This document shows positions 35,935-44,070 of a stretch of DNA of 64,000 bases, piece by piece. Made by a program: the position numbers and the translations under genes. Each line of letters opens with the position of its first letter. Position 1 is the first letter of the stretch. The stretch spans positions 3,906,001-3,970,000 of the forward strand of contig NZ_CP065053.1 in the NCBI RefSeq assembly GCF_015689335.1. Direction: 5' to 3'. The notes beneath the pieces were generated by a model. It was given only the letters and a program-made list of their open reading frames with translations, was not told the origin of the DNA and did no database searches. This DNA is from Massilia antarctica (lineage in GTDB: Bacteria; Pseudomonadota; Gammaproteobacteria; Burkholderiales; Burkholderiaceae_D).

Positions 35935-36088
35935 GATGTGTGACTCCGGGTGATTGGCAAACAGGCCACCGTAAGGGCTTGCTTGTGTTGGCGAAATGAA
36001 AAGAAAAGGATGCTATCAGCTATTTTGTACATACAGATATATGCAATCCATAAAGATGTATGCTGTTTTTAAGGGGGCTGCCAGCGCG

Positions 36089-36610
36089 ATGGATGTGAGC
36101 TATTTCGTACTTTGGTACAAACTAAACGGCGCGGACGGCTATCTGGTCTGGACCTCGGGAGTAGAGGACGGGGTGCTGCTCGATTCCGCCGGCCGCGTCC
36201 CCGGTTTTGCCAGCGAGGCCGATGTGCGCCGCCATGCGGATGAGCTCGGCCTGGAATTGGTCGACGAGGAGCCGACGGTGCATGAACTCGATTGCGTCCT
36301 GGCGTGGATTGACGATGCTGGCAACACGACAGTCGATTGCGACAAGCTGCTCGCCGCGTGGAACCTGTTTGACGACGTATCGCGCTCGGTCGGGGGCAGT
36401 TACGATGCCGACAAGGCCGCTACGCAGGGCCTCTACATGAAACTGTTCTACGGTGGCGATACGGCCAACAGCGTGTGCAGGCCAGAGGATGAAGCGGTCT
36501 ATTGCCCGGTGTGGTCTGAGGAGGAACCGGCTGTGTTACGGTCCACCTTGCGCGCGGGCTTGTCGATGTTCGTCAATACGCTGATGCCGGTGCCTGCGCG
36601 CCGGCGCTGA
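36089..36610 (+). CDS. hypothetical protein, unrecognised
   Basis: 173 residues, acidic, without signal peptide. It begins MDVSYFVLWYKLNGADGYLVW, and contains two aspartate-rich stretches (LDCVLAWIDDAGNTTVDCDK) and several cysteines. I recognise no family. The open frame extends up to 35996; ATG 36089 starts at the first region of protein-like composition, while ATG 36056 is an alternative. Base composition of the last 90 bp upstream is much lower in GC than the gene. It is divergent from the pectate lyase and convergent with the GGDEF-EAL gene. Confidence 0.55.
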   Translation: MDVSYFVLWYKLNGADGYLVWTSGVEDGVLLDSAGRVPGFASEADVRRHADELGLELVDEEPTVHELDCVLAWIDDAGNTTVDCDKLLAAWNLFDDVSRSVGGSYDADKAATQGLYMKLFYGGDTANSVCRPEDEAVYCPVWSEEEPAVLRSTLRAGLSMFVNTLMPVPARRR

Positions 36611-36618
36611 TGGACACA

Positions 36619-36644
36619 CGGTGCGGCAGTCATTGGCCGCACCG
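36619..36644. terminator. bidirectional hairpin between convergent genes
   Basis: A perfect 9-bp stem, CGGTGCGGC (36619-36627) and GCCGCACCG (36636-36644) with an 8-base loop, fills the 47-bp gap between two converging genes. There is no T-run on either side, but position and stability make a shared terminator likely. Confidence 0.6.
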
Positions 36645-36657
36645 GCATTCACGCGCC

Positions 36658-38745
36658 TCAGGGCAGGGCCGGCTCGGCCGCCTCGTGTTCGCGCTGCCTG
36701 AGCAAGGCGCGCATCTGCGCCGCCGGCAGCGGTTTGCCGTAGTAAAAGCCCTGCGCCTTGTCGCATCCATTGGCGCGTAAAAATTCGCCTTGTTCCACCG
36801 TTTCGATGCCCTCGGCAACCGTTTCCATTTTCAAGCTCCTGGCCATGGCAATGATGGCCTTGGCGATGGCGGCGTCTTCGGTGCTGTGCGGCAGGTCGCG
36901 CACGAAGCTGCGGTCGATCTTCAGCGCGCTCACCGGAAACGTCTTGAGGTAGCTCATGGAGGAGTAGCCGGTCCCGAAGTCGTCGATGGCCAGCGCGATG
37001 CCGGCGCGCTTGAGCGTATGGAGTTTGTCGATGACCTTGGCCGAGGCGTCCATCAGCATGCTTTCGGTCAGTTCCAGTTCCAGCCAGCGCGCATCGACCC
37101 CGCTGTCGTCGACGATCGCCAGCACCGAGGCGACCAATCCTTCCTCGGTCAGCTGGCGCCCCGACAGATTGATCGACATCCGGATGCCGTGGCCATCGTC
37201 GTGCCACTTGCGCAGTTCGTGGCAGGCTTCGCGCAGCACCCATTCGCCGATCGCCACGATCATGCCGGTATCTTCGGCCACCGGGATGAAGTCCGCCGGG
37301 CTGATCAGGCCAAGGTCTGGATGGATCCAGCGGATCAGGGCTTCGGCGCCGCAGATGGCGCCGCTGCGCAAGTCGATCTGGGGCTGGTAGTGCAGCACGA
37401 ATTCCTTGCGTTCGAGCGCGCGCCGCAGGTTGTTGTCGAGCGTGAAGCGCTTGCGGGCATCTTCCTGCATGCTGTGCGTGAACAGACGGTAGGCATTCTT
37501 GCCGCTGTTTTTTGCGTAGTACATGGCGCTGTCGGCGTATTTGAGCAGCTCGTGCATGGTCGACGCGTCGTCCGGGAACACGCTCAGGCCGATGCTGGCG
37601 CTGATGTGGATCTCGTGCCCCGAAATGGCAATCGGCTGGGCTATGCGCAGCAGGCACTTTTCGGCGACCATCGCGGCGTCGCCGATCTGGGGCACGTTTT
37701 CCAGGATGATGGCGAATTCGTCTCCGCCGATGCGGGCGATGGTATCGCCGCTGCGTACCGTGTCGCTCAGGCTGCGCGAGACCAGGCGCAGCAGTTCATC
37801 GCCGATATCGTGGCCCAAGGTATCGTTGACGGCCTTGAAGTTGTCGAGGTCGATGAACATCAGCACGGCGCGCTCCTGGCAGCGCTGGGCGCGGGCGATG
37901 ACCGCTTCGAGCCGGTCGTTGAAGAAATGGCGGTTGTGCAGCTGGGTCACGTTATCGAAGTGGGCCAGGCGGTCGAGCTTGACCTCGACCCGCTTGCGCT
38001 CGGCGATCTCGCCCTCGAGCTCGCTTTCGCGCTTCTGGATCCGGTCGAGCATGGTGTTGAATGCGCTCGACAGCATGCCGATATCGGCCAGGGTGCTGAC
38101 CTCGGCCCGGATCGAGTAGTCGCCCAGGCGCGAGATTTGCGCGCTGGCGTCCGACAGCGCGAGCAGGGGATCGGTAATGAAGCGCTGCAGGCGCGACAGC
38201 ACCAGATGGGCGATGGCCAGCACCGCGAGCATGACCGGAATGGTGAGCGCCAGGTAGAGCGCGAGCTGGCGGTAGACATTGTCCAGCGAGCTTTGCACGA
38301 TGAGGGTGCCGAGCCGCTGGCCCTTGACGAGCAGGGGCTCGACCACGGTGACGTGGCGGTACGACAGGGTGTAGCCGGCGGCGCCGGCGTGGCGCAGCGC
38401 GAGCGGGGCGGTCCCGCTGTCGCGCAGGTAGCTGGCGAAGCGGCCGTTGGCGTTGTCGTAGACCACGGCCGAGCGCACGTCCGACACCACGCGCAGGGCG
38501 GCCAGGATGTCCTTGGCGGCGCGCTGGTCGCCGAAGACCATGGCGGCCGACATGTTTTCGCTGCCCATGGCCGCTTGCGCCTGGGTCTGGCGCACCAGTG
38601 CCGAGGTGAAGAAATAGGTCTGGATCCCGAGCAGGAACAGGGTCGAGAGCAGGATGACGGTCCCGCTGGTGACCAGGTTTGCCCATTTGAGCTTGGTGCT
38701 CAGGGTTTGTTTGCGGCTGCGGCGGCGAGGCCAGGGGCGTTTCAT
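36658..38745 (-). CDS. membrane-bound GGDEF-EAL protein with HAMP (c-di-GMP cyclase/phosphodiesterase, YfiN-like sensor part)
   Basis: 695 residues. Membrane segments at about 25-47 and 161-183 enclose a periplasmic sensor domain (CHASE8-like) as in YfiN/TpbB; a HAMP region (about 184-240) and a short coiled coil lead to the GGDEF domain (motif IGGDEF, 340-344) and the EAL domain (EALIRW from 468, DDFGTGYSS later). The inhibitory site RxxD (R331, D334) lies five residues before GGDEF, so product inhibition is probable. Both active sites look intact, so it may make and break cyclic di-GMP. The ATG at 38745 is preferred over a TTG at 38769. It follows the YfiR-like gene by 20 bp, which points to control of the periplasmic domain by that protein. 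Confidence 0.9.
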   Translation of the reverse strand: MKRPWPRRRSRKQTLSTKLKWANLVTSGTVILLSTLFLLGIQTYFFTSALVRQTQAQAAMGSENMSAAMVFGDQRAAKDILAALRVVSDVRSAVVYDNANGRFASYLRDSGTAPLALRHAGAAGYTLSYRHVTVVEPLLVKGQRLGTLIVQSSLDNVYRQLALYLALTIPVMLAVLAIAHLVLSRLQRFITDPLLALSDASAQISRLGDYSIRAEVSTLADIGMLSSAFNTMLDRIQKRESELEGEIAERKRVEVKLDRLAHFDNVTQLHNRHFFNDRLEAVIARAQRCQERAVLMFIDLDNFKAVNDTLGHDIGDELLRLVSRSLSDTVRSGDTIARIGGDEFAIILENVPQIGDAAMVAEKCLLRIAQPIAISGHEIHISASIGLSVFPDDASTMHELLKYADSAMYYAKNSGKNAYRLFTHSMQEDARKRFTLDNNLRRALERKEFVLHYQPQIDLRSGAICGAEALIRWIHPDLGLISPADFIPVAEDTGMIVAIGEWVLREACHELRKWHDDGHGIRMSINLSGRQLTEEGLVASVLAIVDDSGVDARWLELELTESMLMDASAKVIDKLHTLKRAGIALAIDDFGTGYSSMSYLKTFPVSALKIDRSFVRDLPHSTEDAAIAKAIIAMARSLKMETVAEGIETVEQGEFLRANGCDKAQGFYYGKPLPAAQMRALLRQREHEAAEPALP

Positions 38746-38765
38746 GATGGGTCCGTTTCGTGGGT

Positions 38766-39335
38766 TCAATACACCATGCGCGCGAGGCGCAGCACTTTGG
38801 AACTGAGGGCGATATTGGCGGCGCGCGCCGCTTCAGCGTTGAACTCGAAGGCGATGCGCTTGTCCTCGACGTCGAGTTCGACCATGATCCCCATGCGCGC
38901 CGCTCCCTTGGCGTCGGAGACCGTCAGCACGCCTTCCTGGCGCGCCGATTGCGCCAGCAGGGCCACGGTGTCGCTTTCGGAAGCGCTGACGAACACGATC
39001 TGGCACTGCTTGAGCGCGTCGCGGCCGGAGGGCGGGTAGGCGATCGTCATCCTGGCGTCGCCGAGCGGCTTGCCTTCCAGGCCGGCGAGCAGCTTGCCGA
39101 ACGGATCGCGCCCGAGGATGCATAGCCTGATCAGGCCCGCCCGCGCATCCGGAAACGTGCTGAACAAGGCAAGGTTGTAGATGAACGCCGCTTTCGCCGC
39201 GTACTCGGCGGCCGCCGGGGCCTGGGCGCGGGCGGCGGCGGGCAGCAGCAGGGCCAGCGCGAGGGCGCAGCGCGGCCAGCGGCGCGCGCTGGCGGCCAGC
39301 CAGGCGACATGCGGGGAAGCGGGGCGCAGGCGCAT
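38766..39335 (-). CDS. yfiR: YfiR family periplasmic protein
   Basis: 189 residues with a signal peptide (residues about 20-38, LALALLLPAAARAQA). The mature part shows YfiR (DUF4154) features: YAAKAAFIYNLALFSTFPDA at the start, RLCILGRDPFGKLL, CQIVFVSASES, and the closing IALSSKVLRLARMV. In Pseudomonas YfiR binds the periplasmic domain of the cyclase YfiN and holds it inactive until envelope stress or redox change releases it. Here it is encoded directly before a YfiN-like GGDEF-EAL protein, consistent with that role. The two cysteines involved in redox control in Pseudomonas are not obviously conserved here (cysteines are visible at RLCIL and KQCQI). Start 39335 is one base after the receptor stop. 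Confidence 0.85.
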   Translation of the reverse strand: MRLRPASPHVAWLAASARRWPRCALALALLLPAAARAQAPAAAEYAAKAAFIYNLALFSTFPDARAGLIRLCILGRDPFGKLLAGLEGKPLGDARMTIAYPPSGRDALKQCQIVFVSASESDTVALLAQSARQEGVLTVSDAKGAARMGIMVELDVEDKRIAFEFNAEAARAANIALSSKVLRLARMVY

Positions 39336-39336
39336 A

Positions 39337-41358
39337 TCAGAAGGTGTAGCTGGCCTGCAGGCGCCAGGTACGCCCATCCTGGCCGATGGCGTTCAGATAG
39401 CGGGCCGGGCTGCTGTTGTCATAATGCTCCTCGCTGGCGGAATCGGCGTAGTGCTTGTCGAACAGGTTGTAGACGCTGGCGGACAGGTCGAGCCGCTTGC
39501 CCAGGGCGTGGCCGAGGACGGTGACATTGACCAGGCCGAACCCGCCGACGTGGCCGCCCGCCGCAGTGCGGCGCCGGCTGGTGAACTGGTATTCGAGCGC
39601 GCTGTGCAGGGTGTCGCGCCAGAGCGGCCTGGCGTAGTTCAGCTTGAACAATTGGCGCGGCGAGTTGCTCAGCCATTCGCCGCTGGCGGCGTTTTTTGCG
39701 TATTGCAAACTGATACTGGTCTTGAGCGAAGCGCCGTTGTCGCGCAGCCATTCCGCCTCGATCTCGGCGCCTTTGGAACGGGCCGAATCGATGTTCGACT
39801 GGACCAGCCGGCAGTCGAGCGGGTCGGTGCTCAAGGCGATCAGGTCGGTGAAGCGGTACTGGAACAGCGAGGCGCTGGCCCTGAAATTTTCAGATGGAAA
39901 ATACTCGCCGATCAATTCATAGGTCTTGATGTGCTCCGGCTTGAGGGTGGGATTGAGTTTGAACCCGGTGCTGGTGGCGTAGTAGCGCTCGTAGGCATTG
40001 GGCGAGCGGTAGGCGGTGCCGTACAGCGCCTTGACGGTGCTGTGCGCGGCGGCCTTGACGATCAGCGCGATCCTCGGATTGCTGGCGCCGCCGCCTTCGG
40101 CATCGTGATCGTGGCGCAGTCCGGCATTGAGGATCACCCGTTCGCCCATGCGGAACTCGTCCTGCAGGTACACGCCAGCGCGTTTGTTCGGGTGCTCGCT
40201 GAGCAGGTAGAAGGCGTACGGGGCCAGGTCGTAGTTGCGCATCGTGCGTTTGTGGTCGTTGGCATACTCGGCGCCGGCGATGAGCTTGTGGTTGCGGAAT
40301 GCCGTGCTCAGCAGACGTAATTCGGTGGACGCGCTGCGGCTCTCGGCCTCGTCCATGTTCACCGTGGCGCTGTCGGGCACGTAGATATAGGTGCCCTGGT
40401 AGCGGTAGCTGTGCAGGTTGATCCCGGCGTGCACTTCCAGGGTCGCGCTCAGCGCCGCCTGCCAGGAGGCGCTGGCGGAAGCGTATTCGTCGATGGTGCG
40501 GCTGCGCGGATCGTTGAATTGCTGGCCGTAGGAAGCGGTCGGGACGCCCTTGGTGCGGCGCCCGACATACGCGCTGGCGGCGAAGCTTCCCCACGACAGC
40601 TTGGCGAACGCGCGCTTGTAGAGGTCATGGTCGAGGTTGCGGGCGACGCCGAAGTGATGGGCGGCGTCGTCGTATTCCGGGAAATACTGGTCGTTTCCCT
40701 TGCGTTCCAGCCAGGATGCGCCCAGCAGCAGGTCGATGCCGCTGGCGCGCGCAAAGCCGCTGGCCATGCGCGCCTGGCGCGTGGCGGCGCTGGCGGTGCC
40801 GGCGCTGGCCGTGCTGCCCTGGAACGCGGCGCCGCTCTTGGTGATGACGTTGACGACGCCGAAAAACGCGCTGCTGCCATACATGGCCGAACCCGGACCC
40901 GGGACGAATTCGACCCGCTCGACCAGGCTGATGTCGATGGGGAATTCGTTTCCGGCGGCACCCTGGTCGTACACCATGTCGTTGAGGCGGCTGCCGTCGA
41001 CCAGGATCAGCAGGCGCGTGTTGAAGTCGCCGGGGCGGCCGGAGCCGCGCGTGCCGACGTAGCTGTAGTTGCGGTCGTCGGTGACGTAGACGCCGCGCAC
41101 GCTGCGCAGGATGTCGGCCAGGGAACGGTAGCCGAAGCGGCGGATGTCGTCCGCGGTAATGACGGACACCGACGACGGCGCTTCGCTGATTTTCTGCGCG
41201 AACTTGGAGGCGGTGATGATTTCCAGGTTGAGCAATTGCTCGATCGGCAGGGCGTTCAAGTCCTCGGGCTGGTCGGCGCCGGCCACGGCGACCTGGGCCA
41301 CGCTGGTCAGTGCGGCGGCGAGCACGCGGCGAAGGGGATGCTTGGTTGTGGGATACAT
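39337..41358 (-). CDS. TonB-dependent outer-membrane receptor, first gene of the YfiR/GGDEF-EAL operon
   Basis: 673 residues. A signal peptide (MYPTTKHPLRRVLAAALTSVAQVAVAGA) is followed by a plug domain (about 55-170: FAQKISEAPSSVSVITADDI, RLLILVDGSRLND, VERVEFVPGPGSAMYGSSAFFG, VVNVITK) and a 22-strand-type barrel ending in the terminal aromatic of QASYTF. The cargo is unknown; siderophore, vitamin or carbohydrate are all possible. The start at 41358 has AGGAACAGGAC just upstream, and the longer frame to 41502 has no signal peptide. Co-transcription with a YfiR-like protein and a cyclic-di-GMP enzyme suggests that uptake or binding of a ligand is tied to the biofilm/motility switch. Confidence 0.92.
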   Translation of the reverse strand: MYPTTKHPLRRVLAAALTSVAQVAVAGADQPEDLNALPIEQLLNLEIITASKFAQKISEAPSSVSVITADDIRRFGYRSLADILRSVRGVYVTDDRNYSYVGTRGSGRPGDFNTRLLILVDGSRLNDMVYDQGAAGNEFPIDISLVERVEFVPGPGSAMYGSSAFFGVVNVITKSGAAFQGSTASAGTASAATRQARMASGFARASGIDLLLGASWLERKGNDQYFPEYDDAAHHFGVARNLDHDLYKRAFAKLSWGSFAASAYVGRRTKGVPTASYGQQFNDPRSRTIDEYASASASWQAALSATLEVHAGINLHSYRYQGTYIYVPDSATVNMDEAESRSASTELRLLSTAFRNHKLIAGAEYANDHKRTMRNYDLAPYAFYLLSEHPNKRAGVYLQDEFRMGERVILNAGLRHDHDAEGGGASNPRIALIVKAAAHSTVKALYGTAYRSPNAYERYYATSTGFKLNPTLKPEHIKTYELIGEYFPSENFRASASLFQYRFTDLIALSTDPLDCRLVQSNIDSARSKGAEIEAEWLRDNGASLKTSISLQYAKNAASGEWLSNSPRQLFKLNYARPLWRDTLHSALEYQFTSRRRTAAGGHVGGFGLVNVTVLGHALGKRLDLSASVYNLFDKHYADSASEEHYDNSSPARYLNAIGQDGRTWRLQASYTF

Positions 41359-41772
41359 GTCCTGTTCCTGCGCAAGGGCCGCCCGGCTATGCTGGGCGGA
41401 AAGCCCGCGGGTCGGCGGGAATGTGTTTCCGGTGGTCAATTTAGTAGTCCAGTGTAAGATTGCCCGACACCCGGTCTGTTGATTCAGCTTAAGCAAGCGC
41501 AAGCCGGCGCTTTCTTACAACAGCGGACTTTTCACGAAGCGAAGCCGCTGCGCCCCGCCCATGCCGGCCGGCTTGCTACCGGCGCACGCTTTCCCGAGCA
41601 GCGCGGACAGGCAAGCTGATGCGCATGGCGCTTGTTATCCGATTGGAATTTATTTTTAAGCGGAAATATCCAGGGAAAGGTGAATCTATGTTTCACTACG
41701 ATTCCTCCCAACATGTCATATTTATAAATACAAATCATGTTCAATCATCCAGCGGTTTCCGGTGTTTTCTCC
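41359..41772. other. divergent intergenic region
   Basis: About 400 bp between the receptor and the esterase. The stretch 41630-41735 is AT-rich (including TTTATAAATA at 41721-41730) and probably holds the esterase promoter. I see no Fur-box-like sequence before the receptor and cannot place a promoter with confidence. Confidence 0.5.
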
Positions 41773-42582
41773 ATGCGCACGGGCGTGCGCCGCGTCTTCG
41801 CAGTCGCGCTTCTTGTCATGCTCAGCGCGTGCGGCGGGGGGCATGACACGCCCCCGGTCGAACCGGCGCTGCAAACGGCGCTTGCCGGCAGCATCAACAG
41901 CGACCTGTTTTTCACGTCGAGCCAGACTCATGCCGGCTACCGGCTCAATGTCTATGTGCCCGCGAACTACGCCAGCACGAGCGATCGCCTGCCGGTCATT
42001 TATGTGCTCGATGGCGGCCCGGATAACGGCATCTTCGTGCCCATGGCCCATATCGCGGAGGGAGTCGGCGTGCGCGCGGTCATCGTGGGTATCGGCGGCT
42101 TTGCCACTCGCAGCACCGACTACCGTTACCCCGGCCTGAACCCTTACTATGCATTCCTGACGACGGAACTGATGCCGCTGGTCGAATCGAAGTACCGGAT
42201 CGCGCCGGAGCAGCGCACCCTGGTGGGCCATTCGTATGGCGGCTACTTCGCCGCCGCCGCCATGCTGCTCGACCGCCAGGGCGGCCACACGTTTTCCAAT
42301 TTCATCGTGATGGATATGGCGACCCACGAACAGGGCGGACCGCTGGCCGACATGGAGCGCGCCATGTTTACCGCCACCGGGGGCAAGCTGCCGGGCACGA
42401 AGCTGATCCTGTCGGGCGATACCGCGGGCAATGCCAAGGACGTGGACGCGTTCGACAGAATGATTTCCGCGCGCGCCTACCAGGGCCTGGAGTTGCGGCA
42501 CCTTCCGACCACCTCGTACGGGCACGTCGAGATGATCAACCCAGCCTACAAGGAATCGCTGCGCCTGATCTTCAAGCAGTAG
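41773..42582 (+). CDS. alpha/beta-hydrolase esterase, probable lipoprotein
   Basis: 269 residues from ATG 41773 (ATG 41737 would add 12). With the later start the N-terminus is a clean lipoprotein signal: MRTGVRRVFAVALLVMLSAC, lipobox LSAC. The mature part matches the putative esterase (Fes/esterase D-like) family: YRLNVYVPANY and LPVIYVLDGG, nucleophile elbow GHSYGG, and the late histidine in TSYGHVEM. It would be a periplasmic or surface-facing serine hydrolase with unknown ester substrate; siderophore-ester hydrolysis is one possibility given the neighbouring receptor, but there is no direct evidence. No Shine-Dalgarno sequence distinguishes the two starts. Confidence 0.82.
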   Translation: MRTGVRRVFAVALLVMLSACGGGHDTPPVEPALQTALAGSINSDLFFTSSQTHAGYRLNVYVPANYASTSDRLPVIYVLDGGPDNGIFVPMAHIAEGVGVRAVIVGIGGFATRSTDYRYPGLNPYYAFLTTELMPLVESKYRIAPEQRTLVGHSYGGYFAAAAMLLDRQGGHTFSNFIVMDMATHEQGGPLADMERAMFTATGGKLPGTKLILSGDTAGNAKDVDAFDRMISARAYQGLELRHLPTTSYGHVEMINPAYKESLRLIFKQ

Positions 42583-42688
42583 CTTGGCTGGCATCACTAT
42601 CGCCGGCGAGGGGCGCGTCATGCGCCGAAGGGACTGTGGACTCGCGCCCTGCTGCAAAAGGGCCATCTTGATGTGCGTCAACGTATTG

Positions 42689-42717
42689 TTGAAGCCAGTT
42701 TCATACACTGATTTATA
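42689..42717 (+). promoter_or_regulatory. candidate promoter before the small ORF / DUF6544-like gene
   Basis: TTGAAG (42689-42694), 17-bp spacer, TTTATA (42712-42717), about 33 bp before the GTG at 42751. Both hexamers are imperfect. Confidence 0.3.
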
Positions 42718-42750
42718 TCAATAACCGTATGTGACTCATTCAGGAGCGAT

Positions 42751-42846
42751 GTGAAATTCAAGGACCATGTCGATCCGCGAGCGGTGGATGGTGTGCGCGA
42801 AGCGCGCGCCGCCATCGACGCGCTGTATCCGCGGCAAGCGCGATGA
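42751..42846 (+). CDS. possible 31-residue ORF translationally coupled to the next gene
   Basis: GTG 42751 has AGGAG at 42742-42746 and opens a 31-codon frame (starts KFKDHVDPRAVDGVREARA after the initiator) ending in TGA at 42844-42846. That stop overlaps the ATG of the next gene at 42843 (ATGA), which itself has no ribosome-binding site. It could be a leader peptide that couples translation, or a remnant of a longer gene; I recognise no family. Confidence 0.4.
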   Translation: MKFKDHVDPRAVDGVREARAAIDALYPRQAR

Positions 42847-43706
42847 GCGGCCCGGGAAGCTGGGCCGCACTGGCCTTGGTCTGCCTTGCCGCTTGCGCGA
42901 CGGCGGTGCTGGCATACGGGCACTACCGCTGGAACGAGGCAATGCGTCACTTGCGCGATGCGCTTACTGCTCAAGCCGTTCCGATCATCCCTGCGAGGGT
43001 CGACTTTGCCAGCCTGGCAGGTTTGCCCGCGCCGGTGCAGCGCTATCTTCGGCTGGTCCTCGTCGATGGCGCTCCCGTGGTGGCCGGGGTGCGGATACGC
43101 CAGATCGGCAGCATGAAACTGAGCCAGGCGGCGAGCCGATGGACATCGCTTACCGCGGATCAGCAGGTTGTGACCCAGCGCGCCGGCTTTGGCTGGAATG
43201 CGCGTATCGCCATGCTGCCCGGCGTACATGTGCTGGTGCGCGACTCTTACGTTGCGGGTGAGGGGGCACTGCGTGCGGCCGTGTTTGGCCTGTTCACTGT
43301 TGCCGAGCTTGGCGGCACCGTGGACATGGCGCAAGGCGAACTGATGCGCTTTCTTGCCGAGGCGGTGTGGTATCCGACAGCCTTGTTACCCGGCCATGGC
43401 GTCAGTTGGACGGCCATTGATGCGCAACATGCACGCGCCACCCTGATCGACGGCGCCCATACCGTCAGCCTGGTTTTCCGCTTTGATCAGCATGGTCTCG
43501 TGGAAGGCATCCGTGCTGATGCCCGCGGCCGTGCAATCGATGGAAAGACTGTCCCCACGTCGTGGTCCGGCCGTTTTTGGGGCTACCGGACAGTGGGCAC
43601 GATGCTTGTGCCGCGCAATGGTGAAGTGGCATGGGAATTGCCCGAGGGGCTGCAGCCGTACTGGCGTGGTGAAGTTCAACGTGTTGTTTATGCGTTTGCG
43701 CAGTGA
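42843..43706 (+). CDS. DUF6544/DUF6920-like membrane-anchored protein
   Basis: 287 residues. One N-terminal membrane segment (ALALVCLAACATAVLAY, which includes a possible lipobox LAAC) is followed by a globular domain with LPAPVQRYLRLVLVDGAPVV, GFGWNARIAMLPGVHVLVRDSY, LMRFLAEAVWYPTALLPG and YRTVGTMLVPRNGEVAWELP. These blocks match a family of uncharacterised proteins that I know as DUF6544/DUF6920. Function unknown; the beta-rich domain may bind a lipid or hydrophobic ligand. Translation is probably coupled to the short ORF before it. Confidence 0.6.
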   Translation: MSGPGSWAALALVCLAACATAVLAYGHYRWNEAMRHLRDALTAQAVPIIPARVDFASLAGLPAPVQRYLRLVLVDGAPVVAGVRIRQIGSMKLSQAASRWTSLTADQQVVTQRAGFGWNARIAMLPGVHVLVRDSYVAGEGALRAAVFGLFTVAELGGTVDMAQGELMRFLAEAVWYPTALLPGHGVSWTAIDAQHARATLIDGAHTVSLVFRFDQHGLVEGIRADARGRAIDGKTVPTSWSGRFWGYRTVGTMLVPRNGEVAWELPEGLQPYWRGEVQRVVYAFAQ

Positions 43707-43817
43707 CGGCGCAGTGACGGGCGCGCTTTTCGGCGTCACACCCGGCGGCGTTTTGTCGAGCCAGGTCCGCAGCGACCGCCACACTGTGTGCCAGCACCTC
43801 GGCTGCATGCGCACATT

Positions 43818-44070
43818 CAATAGTAAATAACTATCAAAAAACAATTTTTAATTTAAAAAACAGCCGCAAAACGCAGTTAATTAGTTGCATTTAAGCCATG
43901 TTGTATGTAAGTCTATAAATATTTTTATAAATTAACGAAATTTCCTAAACTAAATTATTTTTTGTTGGATACATTGTTATCCGTAAATTTTTACCGACAC
44001 TCCCGGAACATCGCGATGCAGGGTCGATAACAAATTTACATACATTACATTTTAGTTAAGGCATTTCATC
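43818..44070 (+). promoter_or_regulatory. AT-rich leader and promoter region of the giant YD-repeat gene
   Basis: About 250 bp dominated by A and T (for example TTTTTAATTTAAAAAACAG and TAAATATTTTTATAAATTAA), in a window that is otherwise GC-rich. Possible hexamers include TTGTAT at 43901 with TTATAA at 43925, but many alternatives exist and none stands out. The start codon at 44071 has AAGG nine bases upstream. Such A-tract DNA is a typical target of H-NS-like silencers, which fits a costly or toxic product; this is inference. The 43707-43817 stretch before it shows nothing I can name. Confidence 0.5.

Noticed and set aside
34144..35943. Plus-strand open frame of 599 codons over the pectate lyase
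   Set aside because: The lyase on the other strand has a signal peptide and catalytic motifs; the plus frame has none.
36790..39039. Plus-strand open frame of 749 codons
   Set aside because: Antisense of the GGDEF-EAL gene.
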